Positions 31,845 through 40,961 of a stretch of DNA of 64,000 nucleotides are shown here, in pieces. Position numbers and translations under genes: made by a program. Every line of letters begins with the position of its first letter. The first letter of the stretch is position 1. Under the pieces are notes generated by a model. It was not told the DNA's origin. It did not search any database and worked only from the letters and a program-made list of their open reading frames with translations. The DNA comes from an uncultured Bacilli bacterium (GTDB taxonomy: Bacteria; Bacillota_I; Bacilli_A; RF39; UBA660). The stretch lies in the NCBI GenBank assembly GCA_934096985.1, contig CAKONC010000001.1, forward strand, positions 62,001 through 126,000. The letters run 5' to 3'.

Positions 31845-32726
31845 GTGCACAAGAAGATAATTAACATAGTTATTACATTTATAATAATTCTATTAATAAT
31901 ATTATTGCCGGTTTTATTAGGTAAACCTTCTGAAGCAAGTGTTAAATATGGCATTGGTAAAGAACTTGATGAAAAAGGTAATAAAACAGGTTGGTATATA
32001 TTTTATTTTAAATTAGATGATACAGAAAAATTTAATAGTTTAAAATTTAGTATTAGGCAAAAAAATGTTGATATTAAAAAAATTGAATACGAATATGGCT
32101 TTTTTCAAACAGATTATAAAGTTTCAAGCAAAGAAAATATTTTTGCAATAAGTTCAAATACGACTGTAACTTCTTCTGATGGCAAAAATATATCTTATTT
32201 AGATGAAAATGATAAAAAAGTTACTGATAGGGTTATTATTTTAGCTAAATATTATCTAGAACCTAAAAATAGTAAAGATTTTAATTTTGAAATAACTAAT
32301 GTTGAACTTAACTTAGTTCAGGCCAATTCTTTTGAACTTACAGTAACACCACAAAAAATTAAAGGTAAAAATACTTATGATGAAAATGATATATTTTTAA
32401 TAGATAAAAATGAATACTTTATTTACGATGTTACAATAAAAAATGTTAGTACAATTAATACGGATACAATTATTTTAAGAGATATATTTTCAGATTATTT
32501 TAGTGATTTTAGTATTGTAGGAAGTAAAAATTATATTGTTGATGAAAATACGCTATTTTTAAATATTGGTAAATTTAAGGTCGGAGAAAGTAAAAGTTTT
32601 AAGATTAAAGCTAGAGTAACTGAATCAAGTGAAAAAAAACTGGGTAATAAGATATGCGTGTTTTCTGTGACTGAAATGTATGAAACTTCTTGTGAAGGTG
32701 CATACGTAAAATTAAATAATGATTGA
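31845..32726 (+). CDS. Exported protein with a DUF11-like C-terminal domain
   Basis: 293 residues from a GTG after TAGGTGAA. An N-terminal membrane/signal segment (residues 5-24) is followed by a cohesin-like beta region (GWYIFYFKLDDTEKFNSLKF then SIRQKNVDIKKIEYEYGFF) and a C-terminal DUF11-like domain (FIYDVTIKNVSTINTDTIIL and GKFKVGESKSFKIKARVTES). DUF11 repeats occur in wall-exposed or secreted proteins. No LPXTG motif. Monocistronic between terminators. Specific role unknown. Confidence 0.6.
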   Translation: MHKKIINIVITFIIILLIILLPVLLGKPSEASVKYGIGKELDEKGNKTGWYIFYFKLDDTEKFNSLKFSIRQKNVDIKKIEYEYGFFQTDYKVSSKENIFAISSNTTVTSSDGKNISYLDENDKKVTDRVIILAKYYLEPKNSKDFNFEITNVELNLVQANSFELTVTPQKIKGKNTYDENDIFLIDKNEYFIYDVTIKNVSTINTDTIILRDIFSDYFSDFSIVGSKNYIVDENTLFLNIGKFKVGESKSFKIKARVTESSEKKLGNKICVFSVTEMYETSCEGAYVKLNND

Positions 32727-32741
32727 TTCATTATTTTTTTT
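32713..32741 (+). terminator. Terminator overlapping the gene end
   Basis: AATAATGA / TCATTATT stem and eight T. Confidence 0.8.
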
Positions 32742-32794
32742 GTCACTTAAAAGTCATTTTGTTATAATAAAATTATTCTTGAAAGAAGGAAATT

Positions 32795-33478
32795 ATGGAA
32801 ATTTTAAGAGTTGAAAATCTAAGCAAAATTTATGGCAAAGGAGTAAATAAAGTTGTAGCTTTAAATAACGTGTCATTTACTGTTCAAAAAGGGGAATTTG
32901 TTGCCATTGTTGGAGCAAGTGGTTCAGGTAAATCCACACTATTACATTTGATTGGTGGAGTAGATAGGCCCACAAGCGGAAAAGTTTTTATAAATGATGA
33001 AGATATTTATAAATTAAATAATGATAATTTAGCTATTTTTCGAAGAAGACAAATAGGTTTAATATATCAGTTTTATAACCTAATACCAATTTTAAATGTT
33101 AAAGAAAATATAGCTTTACCTTTAGAACTTGATGGTAGAAAAGTTAATCCTGATGATGAAAAAGAGATGCTTGAACTTTTAGGCCTTGAAAATAGAAAAA
33201 CTCATTTACCTAATGAACTTTCTGGCGGTCAACAGCAAAGAGTTTCAATAGGAAGGGCGCTTATAACAAGACCAGCCTTAGTTCTTGCAGATGAACCAAC
33301 TGGAAACTTGGATTCTAAATCTAGTGATGAAATTGTAAATTTACTAAAAATGTCTAATAAAAAATATAATCAAACAATTATTATGATTACGCATAATATG
33401 GAAATTGCTAAAATGGCTGACAGAATAATTAGAATTGAAGATGGCAAAATCGTGGGTGACACTAATGAAAGAGCTTAA
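32795..33478 (+). CDS. ABC transporter ATPase of MacB/LolD/BceA type
   Basis: 227 residues, all motifs present: Walker A GASGSGKSTLLHLI, Q-loop YQFYNLIPIL, signature LSGGQQQRVSIGRA, Walker B LVLADEPTGNLD, H-loop ITHN. ADEPTGNLDS is diagnostic of the MacB/LolD/FtsE group that works with FtsX-type permeases. The partner permease starts 14 nt before this gene ends. A TATAAT box lies at about 32763 and GAAAGAAGG before the ATG. Probably exports or senses peptides, lipids or antibiotics. Confidence 0.95.
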   Translation: MEILRVENLSKIYGKGVNKVVALNNVSFTVQKGEFVAIVGASGSGKSTLLHLIGGVDRPTSGKVFINDEDIYKLNNDNLAIFRRRQIGLIYQFYNLIPILNVKENIALPLELDGRKVNPDDEKEMLELLGLENRKTHLPNELSGGQQQRVSIGRALITRPALVLADEPTGNLDSKSSDEIVNLLKMSNKKYNQTIIMITHNMEIAKMADRIIRIEDGKIVGDTNERA

Positions 33479-36032
33479 AAAAATAACTATTCAAAATTTA
33501 AAATTAAACAAAAAAAGAAGTATTGTAACAATTATAGGAATTTTACTTTCAGTAGCATTAATTACTGCGGTTGCAACAATGGTAACAAGTTTTAGAGAAA
33601 GTATGATCGAATATGAAAAAAAGGTATCAGGAAATTATGAATATGCTTTTTTTGATGTTCCAAGTAGTGAAATTTCATTTTTAAAAAATAATCGAAGTAT
33701 TAGTGATTTATTTATTACAAATGAAATAGGTTATGCAAAAATTGATAGCCAAAATCTAGCAAAGCCATACGTGTATGTTATGTCAATGGATAAAAAGGCT
33801 ATGGATAATTTAGGAGTAACTTTGGTGCAAGGCAATTTGCCTAAAAATGATAATGAAATTGTTATTCCCACGAGTCTAAAAACTAACGGAAGACTTGATT
33901 ATAAAATTGGTGATTATATAACTTTAAATATTGGTAAAAGGGAAAGTGATGGATATAAATTAAATCAAAATAATCCTTACGATGATGAAGTTAAAGAAGA
34001 AATAACAAATATTGACACTAAGACATATAAAATCGTAGGTATTATAAAAAGACTTGATATAGAGCCTTATACTGCACCTGGTTATACTTTAGTTACATAT
34101 TCAGAAAAAGAAGCGGAATTAAATAATGTTTATGTTAGCCTTACAAGTAGTGGTTTAAAAAATAGATATAATGTTGTTGGCGGCATAATTGGTGTATCTG
34201 GAAAAACTTTAGAAAATTTTGAAAATGGAGAAATTAATGATGAAATGGCAAAAGCCAAATATGATCATACAGCAAATACATATTTAATTAAAATACTAGC
34301 ATCTTCATTTGACGATGGAACGATGAGAGCTCTTATCACAGTAGCTACAGTTGTAATAATAATTATCATTTTTACAAGTGTTTATTGTATAAAATCAAGC
34401 TTTAATATATCATATACAGAAAAAATCAAAAGTTATGCTCATCTTATAACTGTAGGAGCTACATCAAAACAAATTAAAAAAAGTGTTTATTATGAAAGTT
34501 TTATTTTAGGATTTATTGGAATAATATTAGGCCTTTTAGGTGGTGTTTTTGCAGCATATGTTCTTATTAAAATTGTTAATCTACTTTTAGGTAAATCATT
34601 TGTAGTCGAAGGATTTTTAATATTTAAAACAAATTTACTTGCAATAATAATTTCTATCATTTTAAGTTTGCTTACAATATATTTATCTAGTAGAAAAATT
34701 GCTAAAAAAGCCTCAAAAGTTTCACCGATAGAAGCGTTACGTAATCCCGGAGAAATAAGTATTAAATCAAGTAAAATTAAAAGTCCTAAATTAATCGATA
34801 AATTATTTGGTGTTGGTGGAGTAATATCTTATAAAAATATTAAAAGAAATGGTAAAAAATATCGTACCACAGTTGTGTCAATTATCTTTTGTGTTGCGGT
34901 TTATATAGGACTTTCTTATTTCATAAACTCTGCATTTACTGTTATTAAAAAAGAACTAGGTGAGTATAACTATAATATTGAGGTTATATTTAATGAAGAA
35001 GATGACAAATTAAGAAAAGAAAAAACTAGTCTAATAGATAATCTTGATAATATTAATAGAATTTCAATCTTGAGGACTATTTTTGTAAACACTAAAGATT
35101 TAAATTTTACTGAAAAAGCTTTAGAATATGGTTTTAGTAATGATGATACAAGCACAGTTTCTATAAAAACACTTGGTAAAAAAGAATATGAAAGTTACTT
35201 ACAAAAATTGCATATTTTAGATGCTAAAGATTATGATGCAATAATAATTAACAATTCTATATATGAAGAAAATGGTAGTAAAGTAGAGTATAACGTACTT
35301 AACTGTAAAGAAGGTGACACTTTGACTTTTACAAATGAATCCTCAAATGTAGAAATAAAATTAACAAATATAAAAAGTACATCACAAAGACCATTAGGTC
35401 TTGAAAATAGTGGAGAAGCTCCAATAATAATTGTTAGTGATGAAACTATGGATAAAATAAAAGATGCTAACATTATTAAAACTACAACTACAATGACATC
35501 AATATATATAGATTCAAAAAATCCAGATGATACTCAAGATGAAATAGAAAAAATGTTTCCTAATGATGATGGTATTTACATAAATAACGTAAATGAATCT
35601 GTAGAGCAAATGAACTCTTTATATTTAATTGTAGCAATATTTCTTTATGGATTTATTATTGTTATTGCAATTATTGGACTTACAAACATATTTAATACAA
35701 TTACAACAAATGTTAGCCTTAGAACTAGTGAATTTGCATCTTTACGAAGTATTGGTATGACTACAAAAGAATTTAATAGAATGATATTTTTAGAAAGTTT
35801 CTTTTATTGTACTAAGGCACTTATTATAGGTATTCCAATAGGCATAATTCTTTCAATTATTATTCATAGAGCTCTTGTTGGTGAAATGGCATTAATTTAT
35901 CATTTACCTTTAAAAGGAATAACCATAAGCGTGATAGTTGTATTTATATTAATATTCTCACTTATGAAGTATAGTACAAAAAAGGTTAATTCAAAAAATA
36001 TCCTTGAAGCAATAAGAAATGAAAATATTTAA
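33465..36032 (+). CDS. FtsX-family ABC transporter permease (two FtsX domains)
   Basis: 855 residues from the ATG inside the end of the ATPase gene; an earlier in-frame ATG would overlap further and lacks a site. N-terminal membrane helix (about 18-38), an extracellular region of about 230 residues, a first FtsX domain with three helices (about residues 290-410), a second extracellular region, and a second FtsX domain (about 730-850) with TNVSLRTSEFASLRSIGMTT. This is the size and layout of two-FtsX permeases of MacB/BceB-like exporters in Firmicutes. With the ATPase it forms a mechanotransmission-type ABC system. A two-component system 1.6 kb downstream could be its regulator, but other genes intervene. 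Confidence 0.88.
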   Translation: MKELKKITIQNLKLNKKRSIVTIIGILLSVALITAVATMVTSFRESMIEYEKKVSGNYEYAFFDVPSSEISFLKNNRSISDLFITNEIGYAKIDSQNLAKPYVYVMSMDKKAMDNLGVTLVQGNLPKNDNEIVIPTSLKTNGRLDYKIGDYITLNIGKRESDGYKLNQNNPYDDEVKEEITNIDTKTYKIVGIIKRLDIEPYTAPGYTLVTYSEKEAELNNVYVSLTSSGLKNRYNVVGGIIGVSGKTLENFENGEINDEMAKAKYDHTANTYLIKILASSFDDGTMRALITVATVVIIIIIFTSVYCIKSSFNISYTEKIKSYAHLITVGATSKQIKKSVYYESFILGFIGIILGLLGGVFAAYVLIKIVNLLLGKSFVVEGFLIFKTNLLAIIISIILSLLTIYLSSRKIAKKASKVSPIEALRNPGEISIKSSKIKSPKLIDKLFGVGGVISYKNIKRNGKKYRTTVVSIIFCVAVYIGLSYFINSAFTVIKKELGEYNYNIEVIFNEEDDKLRKEKTSLIDNLDNINRISILRTIFVNTKDLNFTEKALEYGFSNDDTSTVSIKTLGKKEYESYLQKLHILDAKDYDAIIINNSIYEENGSKVEYNVLNCKEGDTLTFTNESSNVEIKLTNIKSTSQRPLGLENSGEAPIIIVSDETMDKIKDANIIKTTTTMTSIYIDSKNPDDTQDEIEKMFPNDDGIYINNVNESVEQMNSLYLIVAIFLYGFIIVIAIIGLTNIFNTITTNVSLRTSEFASLRSIGMTTKEFNRMIFLESFFYCTKALIIGIPIGIILSIIIHRALVGEMALIYHLPLKGITISVIVVFILIFSLMKYSTKKVNSKNILEAIRNENI

Positions 36033-36033
36033 G

Positions 36034-36062
36034 ACTTAAAGAACTTATCTTTAAGTTTTTTT
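36034..36062 (+). terminator. Terminator after the FtsX permease
   Basis: ACTTAAAG / CTTTAAGT stem, 7-nt loop, seven T. Confidence 0.85.
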
Positions 36063-36115
36063 GTAAAATTAATGAAAAAAAATAAATTGTATGTTAATAT
36101 ATTTTTAGGAAGATT

Positions 36116-37018
36116 ATGGAAGTAGAAAAGTTAGAAAATTTAAGAAAAAAAATTAAAAGAAATAATATTATCGGTTTTATAGTGGTAGTTATAGTAAATG
36201 TAATAATAGCTATAGTTTTAAAAAAAAGTAACTTTTTACCTTTTAAATATTATTATGTGTTACCATTTACATTAGCTATCAGTGCTGTAATTGCCAGCAT
36301 CTTTAACAATAAAAATTATAGTGAGTATACTAGTATATATAAAAATACTTTTGTTTTAAGTGCTCTAAAAGATATTTTTAGTGATTTAAAGTATAATTTT
36401 GATGAAGGCCTTGAAGAAGAAATTTTAGAAGAAACAGATATGATTCGTTTGGGAGATAGATATCACTCAAATGATTATATTGAAGGAAAATATAAAGAAA
36501 TAAACTTTAAATCTTCGGATGTTCATATTCAGGAAGAACATGAAACAGAAGATAGTGATGGTAATAAAAAAACAGAGTATGTTACTATATTTTTAGGAAG
36601 ATGGTTTATATTTGATTTTAATAAACCTTTTAAAGCTGATTTATGTGTTACACAAATTCCTTATATGTTTAGGGGTTATCATAAAAAATATGAAAAAGTA
36701 AAACTTGAAGATGAAGAATTTAATAAAAACTTTTTGGTTTATGCACAAAATGAACATGAAGCATTTTATATTTTAACACCATCATTTATGGAAAAATTAA
36801 AGGAATTAAGTGAAAAAATGGGTGGTCATTTAATGCTATGTTTTACAGATAGCAAACTATATATTGGCTTAAATAATTATAAAGACGCTTTTGAACCAAA
36901 TTTTCATAAAAAAGTTAATGAAGAAATAATAAAAAACGATATAAAAAAAGATATACAAATTATTACTGATTTTATTGAAAAATTAGATTTAGATAATGAT
37001 TTATTTAAGGAGATTTAA
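36116..37018 (+). CDS. DUF3137 membrane protein
   Basis: 300 residues. Two N-terminal membrane helices (about 18-37 and 43-62), then a large cytoplasmic domain containing YIEGKYKEINFKSSDVHIQE, TIFLGRWFIFDFNKPFKADL and LMLCFTDSKLYIGLNNYKDA, which match DUF3137. Proteins of this family are commonly encoded next to LemA, as here (LemA follows after 2 nt), suggesting a joint but undefined envelope function. Preceded by TAGGAAGA. The ILEETD/RLGDRYHSNDYIEG stretch is the usual family core. Confidence 0.8.
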   Translation: MEVEKLENLRKKIKRNNIIGFIVVVIVNVIIAIVLKKSNFLPFKYYYVLPFTLAISAVIASIFNNKNYSEYTSIYKNTFVLSALKDIFSDLKYNFDEGLEEEILEETDMIRLGDRYHSNDYIEGKYKEINFKSSDVHIQEEHETEDSDGNKKTEYVTIFLGRWFIFDFNKPFKADLCVTQIPYMFRGYHKKYEKVKLEDEEFNKNFLVYAQNEHEAFYILTPSFMEKLKELSEKMGGHLMLCFTDSKLYIGLNNYKDAFEPNFHKKVNEEIIKNDIKKDIQIITDFIEKLDLDNDLFKEI

Positions 37019-37020
37019 GT

Positions 37021-37569
37021 ATGGAAGTAAAATATATAATATTAATTATAGTAGGAATTATTTTATTAATTATAATATGTAACTATATAAATACATTAAA
37101 TAGTTTAAAAAAGTTGTCACTTAAAGTTGATGAAGCTTTATCTGGCATAGATGTAGCACTTTCAAAAAGGTATAATGTTTTATCAAAAATGATGGAAACT
37201 GTTAAAGGTTATACCAAATATGAAAAAGAAGTTTTATTTAAAACTATTGAGATGCGTTCTAATATGAATTTGAGTGAGTTAAAAAATGCTAAAAATGATA
37301 TGGATGAAAATATAAATCAAATTAATATGATTATAGAAAAATATCCAGACCTAAAGGCTAATGAAAATTTCTTAGCTCTTCAAAAGGCAATAATAGATGC
37401 CGAAGAGCATTTGCAAGCAGCACGAAGACTATATAATTCAAATACTTCTTTATATAATGAAAAGGTTATAACATTTCCATCTTTAATTGTTGCGAAGATT
37501 CATCATTTTAAACAAATTGAATATTTTGAAATCGAAGAAAAAGAAAAAAATATTAAAATTAATTTATAA
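37021..37569 (+). CDS. lemA: LemA family protein
   Basis: 182 residues. One N-terminal membrane helix (about 4-22) followed by long helices typical of LemA: YINTLNSLKKLSLKVDEALS, GIDVALSKRYNVLSKMMETV, KGYTKYEKE, and the C-terminal AARRLYNSNTSLYNEKVITF then PSLIVA, where the family has RRxYN..V...N....FPs.. . LemA proteins are helical membrane-attached scaffolds of unknown function. Forms an operon with the preceding DUF3137 gene (2-nt gap) and ends at a terminator. Confidence 0.92.
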   Translation: MEVKYIILIIVGIILLIIICNYINTLNSLKKLSLKVDEALSGIDVALSKRYNVLSKMMETVKGYTKYEKEVLFKTIEMRSNMNLSELKNAKNDMDENINQINMIIEKYPDLKANENFLALQKAIIDAEEHLQAARRLYNSNTSLYNEKVITFPSLIVAKIHHFKQIEYFEIEEKEKNIKINL

Positions 37570-37573
37570 TTAT

Positions 37574-37599
37574 GGAAGCGTCTTAATGCTTCCTTTTTC
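37574..37599 (+). terminator. Terminator after lemA
   Basis: GGAAGC / GCTTCC stem, 8-nt loop, five T. Confidence 0.8.
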
Positions 37600-37637
37600 A
37601 TAGACTTTTTAGTAAAATATGAAAGAAAGGAATTTTT

Positions 37638-38285
37638 ATGAAAATACTATTAATCGAAGATAATATCGAAATAGCCTCAAGTTTAGAGTATACTTTTAAA
37701 GAAAATAATTATGATTTTTATCATGTAAACACTTTAGAAAAAGCAAAGAATATATTAAATAAAATAAATTTTGATTTAATAATTTTAGATGTAACTCTTT
37801 CTGATGGAAATGGATTTGAATTTTATAAATCGGATTTTTCTTTAAAAAATGTACCCGTAATTTTTTTGACTGCAAATGATAATGAAGATGATATTGTAAA
37901 AGGCTTTGAACTTGGAGCACAAGACTATATTACAAAACCATTTTCTACTAAAGAATTGCTTGCTAGAGTAAAAAGATTAATTAGTAAAAAAAGTAATATT
38001 ATTAAAATAAAAGATATTTCTTTTGATATAGATAAAATGCAGGTTGCAAAAAATGAAAATGTAATAAATTTAACATCTTTAGAATTAAAAATTTTATATT
38101 TATTTGCTACAAATATAGGTAAAGTGATAACTAGAGATTCTCTTTTAAACTATATATATAATTTAACTGGAAATGATGTTAATGATAACACAATTACAGT
38201 ATATTTAAAAAGAATCAGAGAAAAAATTGGTGATAATATAATTGAAACTAAAAAAGGTATGGGGTATATAATAAATGAAAACTAA
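37638..38285 (+). CDS. OmpR-family response regulator
   Basis: 215 residues. Receiver domain with acidic pocket IEDN, phospho-acceptor Asp51 in IILDVTLSDGNG, Thr in FLTAND and Lys in YITKPF. A C-terminal winged helix follows (LTSLELKILYLFATN, ITRDSLLNYIYN, TITVYLKRIREKIGD, ETKKGMGYII). It binds DNA when phosphorylated by the histidine kinase encoded immediately downstream, whose start overlaps by 11 nt. AGAAAGGAA precedes the ATG. Target genes are unknown; nearby candidates are the FtsX-type exporter and the EamA transporter. Confidence 0.95.
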   Translation: MKILLIEDNIEIASSLEYTFKENNYDFYHVNTLEKAKNILNKINFDLIILDVTLSDGNGFEFYKSDFSLKNVPVIFLTANDNEDDIVKGFELGAQDYITKPFSTKELLARVKRLISKKSNIIKIKDISFDIDKMQVAKNENVINLTSLELKILYLFATNIGKVITRDSLLNYIYNLTGNDVNDNTITVYLKRIREKIGDNIIETKKGMGYIINEN

Positions 38286-39468
38286 GAAATTTTATATTTT
38301 ATTAGTCAGCGTTATGATATTTTATTCTTTAATTTTTAATATAATTTTTATTTGTGAGATAAATTCTTATAAGAAAAATGAGAATATTTTTATTAATAAC
38401 GTATTAGGCACGCTATATGAAAAATATCCAAATCTTACTAAAAATGATATTCAAAAAATTTTTCCTTTAGAAAATGCTGATAAGGACTATTTAATAGAAT
38501 ATGGAATTAATTTAGATAATGATTTTACTTTAAAGAATAATACTAAAAAATATCAAACTTATCTAATAATAAATAATGTAGTAGTGGCTATTTCTTTTAT
38601 AAGCATTTTAATAGTAATAATAAAAGATAATAAAATGCAAAATATGAAAATAAAAGAAATAACTTCATTAATAGAGAAAATTAATAAACAAATATATGAT
38701 TTAACAATCGAAGATAATGATGAATCGACTTTATCAATATTAAAAAACGAAATTTATAAAACTACTATAATGCTTAAAACAAATGCAGAAAATTCTTTGA
38801 AAGATAAAATAATTGTAAAAAAGTATATTGAGGACATTTCACATCAATTAAAAACACCACTTACAGTAATTAGTATATCTTTAGAAAATTTAATAGATAA
38901 TCCTAAAATGAATGAAACAAATAGAAATAGTTTTATTTTAAAAATAAATAAAGAAGTTAATAATATTAATTATTTAATTCAAAATTTATTAAAGTTATCT
39001 AAATTTGATGTTAATGCGGTTAAGTATAATAATAAAATAGTAAGTATTAAAAAAATTATAGATAATGTGTATGACAAAATATCTATTTTGTGTGATCTTA
39101 AAAATATAGAAATAAAAATAAACTATATAAATGTTTTTGACTTATATTGTGATGAATCATGGCAAACAGAGGCAATTACCAATATTGTAAAAAATGCCAT
39201 AGAAAACTCAAAAGAATATGATAAAGTAATTATAAATATTGATGATAATAAAGCATACTCTTTAGTGGAAATAATAAATAATGGAGAAATTTTAGAAAGT
39301 GATATAAATAAAATATTTGAAAGATTTTATACTGGAAATATATATAAAGAAAATAGTACTGGAATAGGTCTTTCTTTAGCAAAATCAATTGTAGAAAAAA
39401 ATAATGGAAAAATATGTGTTAATCAAGATCATGAAAAAGTTATTTTTCAAATAAAATATTTTAAATAA
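38275..39468 (+). CDS. Sensor histidine kinase
   Basis: 397 residues. Two membrane helices (about 7-27 and 97-117) flank a short extracellular loop of about 70 residues; then a DHp domain with the phospho-His in KYIEDISHQLKTPLTVISIS (about residue 194) and the ATPase domain (N-box NIVKNAIENS, G-box GIGLSLAKSIVEKNNG). The small sensing loop is typical of intramembrane-sensing kinases of Firmicutes that partner with ABC exporters. Overlaps the regulator gene by 11 nt and converges on the EamA gene with no gap. Confidence 0.95.
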   Translation: MKTKKFYILLVSVMIFYSLIFNIIFICEINSYKKNENIFINNVLGTLYEKYPNLTKNDIQKIFPLENADKDYLIEYGINLDNDFTLKNNTKKYQTYLIINNVVVAISFISILIVIIKDNKMQNMKIKEITSLIEKINKQIYDLTIEDNDESTLSILKNEIYKTTIMLKTNAENSLKDKIIVKKYIEDISHQLKTPLTVISISLENLIDNPKMNETNRNSFILKINKEVNNINYLIQNLLKLSKFDVNAVKYNNKIVSIKKIIDNVYDKISILCDLKNIEIKINYINVFDLYCDESWQTEAITNIVKNAIENSKEYDKVIINIDDNKAYSLVEIINNGEILESDINKIFERFYTGNIYKENSTGIGLSLAKSIVEKNNGKICVNQDHEKVIFQIKYFK

Positions 39469-40344
39469 TTATTTTTTTTCTTTTATAGAGTAAATTACCC
39501 CAATAGTCATAAAAATTAAACTTATTAATGCCGCAATAGATAAGTGATCCTTAAATAATAAAAATGATAATATGGCGCTAAAAAATGGACTAAATGAAAA
39601 AATTATAGCTGTTTTGTTGGCACCAATTTTTTTTGTTGAATATGCATAAAATAAAAAACTTAAGCCATAACTAAAAAATCCTATTATAAGTAAAATATAA
39701 TTATTTGAAATTAAACTAATTAAATTAGTGTTTTTTCTAAAAAATAAAAGATTAAATAGTGATATTGTTAAGCATTTATAAAAAATTAAAATAGGAATAT
39801 TTTTTTGATTTACACATGGAGTTAAGTTGTTTTCAAGTCCCCATAGAATGGTGGCAATTAAGATTAATAAAATATATATTGATATATTAAAATTTATTAT
39901 TTCATTAATTGATAAAACTAGTCCTCCGATTGTAACAAATATAGCTGATAAAATTAAATTTTTATTAATTTTATTTTTAAAAAATAAATAAGAAATTATA
40001 AGTGTGAAAACTGTCTCTAATAAGCTTAGTAATGATACTGTGCTTGCATTAACAAATTTTAAGGATAATACAATAAATAGACTTGCTAGCATATCACATA
40101 ATATTATAATTCCTTCGGTTTTTAAGTCCCTTTTGATTTTTGCTTCATTTTTTTTATGAAAAATATTAACTAGCAAAAGACCTATGCTACTTCCAAGGTA
40201 TGTTAAAAATAATAATTCATTTGAAGTGACTCTATTAATATAATATTTAGAAATAGGAATATTTAGGCTATAAAATATTGAAGATAAAAATGCAAATACA
40301 ATTCCTAGTATTAGCTTATAATGTTTTTTACTTATTTTTCTCAT
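39469..40344 (-). CDS. EamA/DMT-family transporter
   Basis: 291 residues with ten membrane helices arranged as two EamA repeats of five; the second begins near residue 150, and MTIGVIYSIKEKK closes the protein. The family exports amino acids, nucleosides, metabolites or drugs across the cytoplasmic membrane. The stop codon abuts that of the histidine kinase, so the T/A-rich junction likely works as a shared end. Weak Shine-Dalgarno. Substrate unknown. Confidence 0.85.
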   Translation of the reverse strand: MRKISKKHYKLILGIVFAFLSSIFYSLNIPISKYYINRVTSNELLFLTYLGSSIGLLLVNIFHKKNEAKIKRDLKTEGIIILCDMLASLFIVLSLKFVNASTVSLLSLLETVFTLIISYLFFKNKINKNLILSAIFVTIGGLVLSINEIINFNISIYILLILIATILWGLENNLTPCVNQKNIPILIFYKCLTISLFNLLFFRKNTNLISLISNNYILLIIGFFSYGLSFLFYAYSTKKIGANKTAIIFSFSPFFSAILSFLLFKDHLSIAALISLIFMTIGVIYSIKEKK

Positions 40345-40437
40345 ATCATATATATTTTACTAAATATAATAAAAAATGTCATTATAAAAAGTTGTGAAAA
40401 AAATATATAAATGATATTATATAGTAGGTGATAGTAT

Positions 40438-40950
40438 ATGAAGTATCTAATTAATGATAATATTAATTTAGTTCTTGCAAACGTAAATGACATAGATATG
40501 TTATTAAATTTTCAAAAAGAAATTATTGAAGATATGCCAAGAAAAGAATTTTTTACACCACTTTTAAAAGAAGAATTTTCATATCCTATAGAAAATAATG
40601 GTAGGGTATATATGGCTTTTTATAAAAATGAAATGATTGGACTATATGTTTTAACAATAAACCCTTTAAAAGAGATAATTAATGAATATAGACTTGAAAA
40701 TATTGATGGCGTTGCCATTTTTGATAGCGTAATGATAAAAAAAGAATATAGAGGTAGTAATTTACAGGCCCAAGGAATGGAAATTATTTATAATGACGCT
40801 AAAAAATTAGGCGTAAAAGAAATTATAGCAACAGTGCATCCAGAAAATATATATAGTATCAGAAACTTTCAAAAAGAAAATTATAAATATACTAAAACTA
40901 TACCTGTTCACGGAGGAGAAAGACTAATATTTCAGAAAGAAGTTAATTAG
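40438..40950 (+). CDS. GNAT-family N-acetyltransferase
   Basis: 170 residues. The acetyl-CoA-binding core is DSVMIKKEYRGSNLQAQGME then IIYNDAKKLGVKEIIATVHP, followed by ENIYSIRNFQKENY; the R/Q-x-x-G-x-A/G pyrophosphate loop appears as RGSNLQAQG. N-terminal part is degenerate (LVLANVNDIDMLLNFQKEII). Acceptor substrate cannot be predicted. Expressed divergently from the EamA gene, with TAGGTGATAG before the ATG, and starts a likely operon with the zinc-ribbon genes that follow. Confidence 0.8.
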   Translation: MKYLINDNINLVLANVNDIDMLLNFQKEIIEDMPRKEFFTPLLKEEFSYPIENNGRVYMAFYKNEMIGLYVLTINPLKEIINEYRLENIDGVAIFDSVMIKKEYRGSNLQAQGMEIIYNDAKKLGVKEIIATVHPENIYSIRNFQKENYKYTKTIPVHGGERLIFQKEVN

Positions 40951-40961
40951 TTAGAATTATT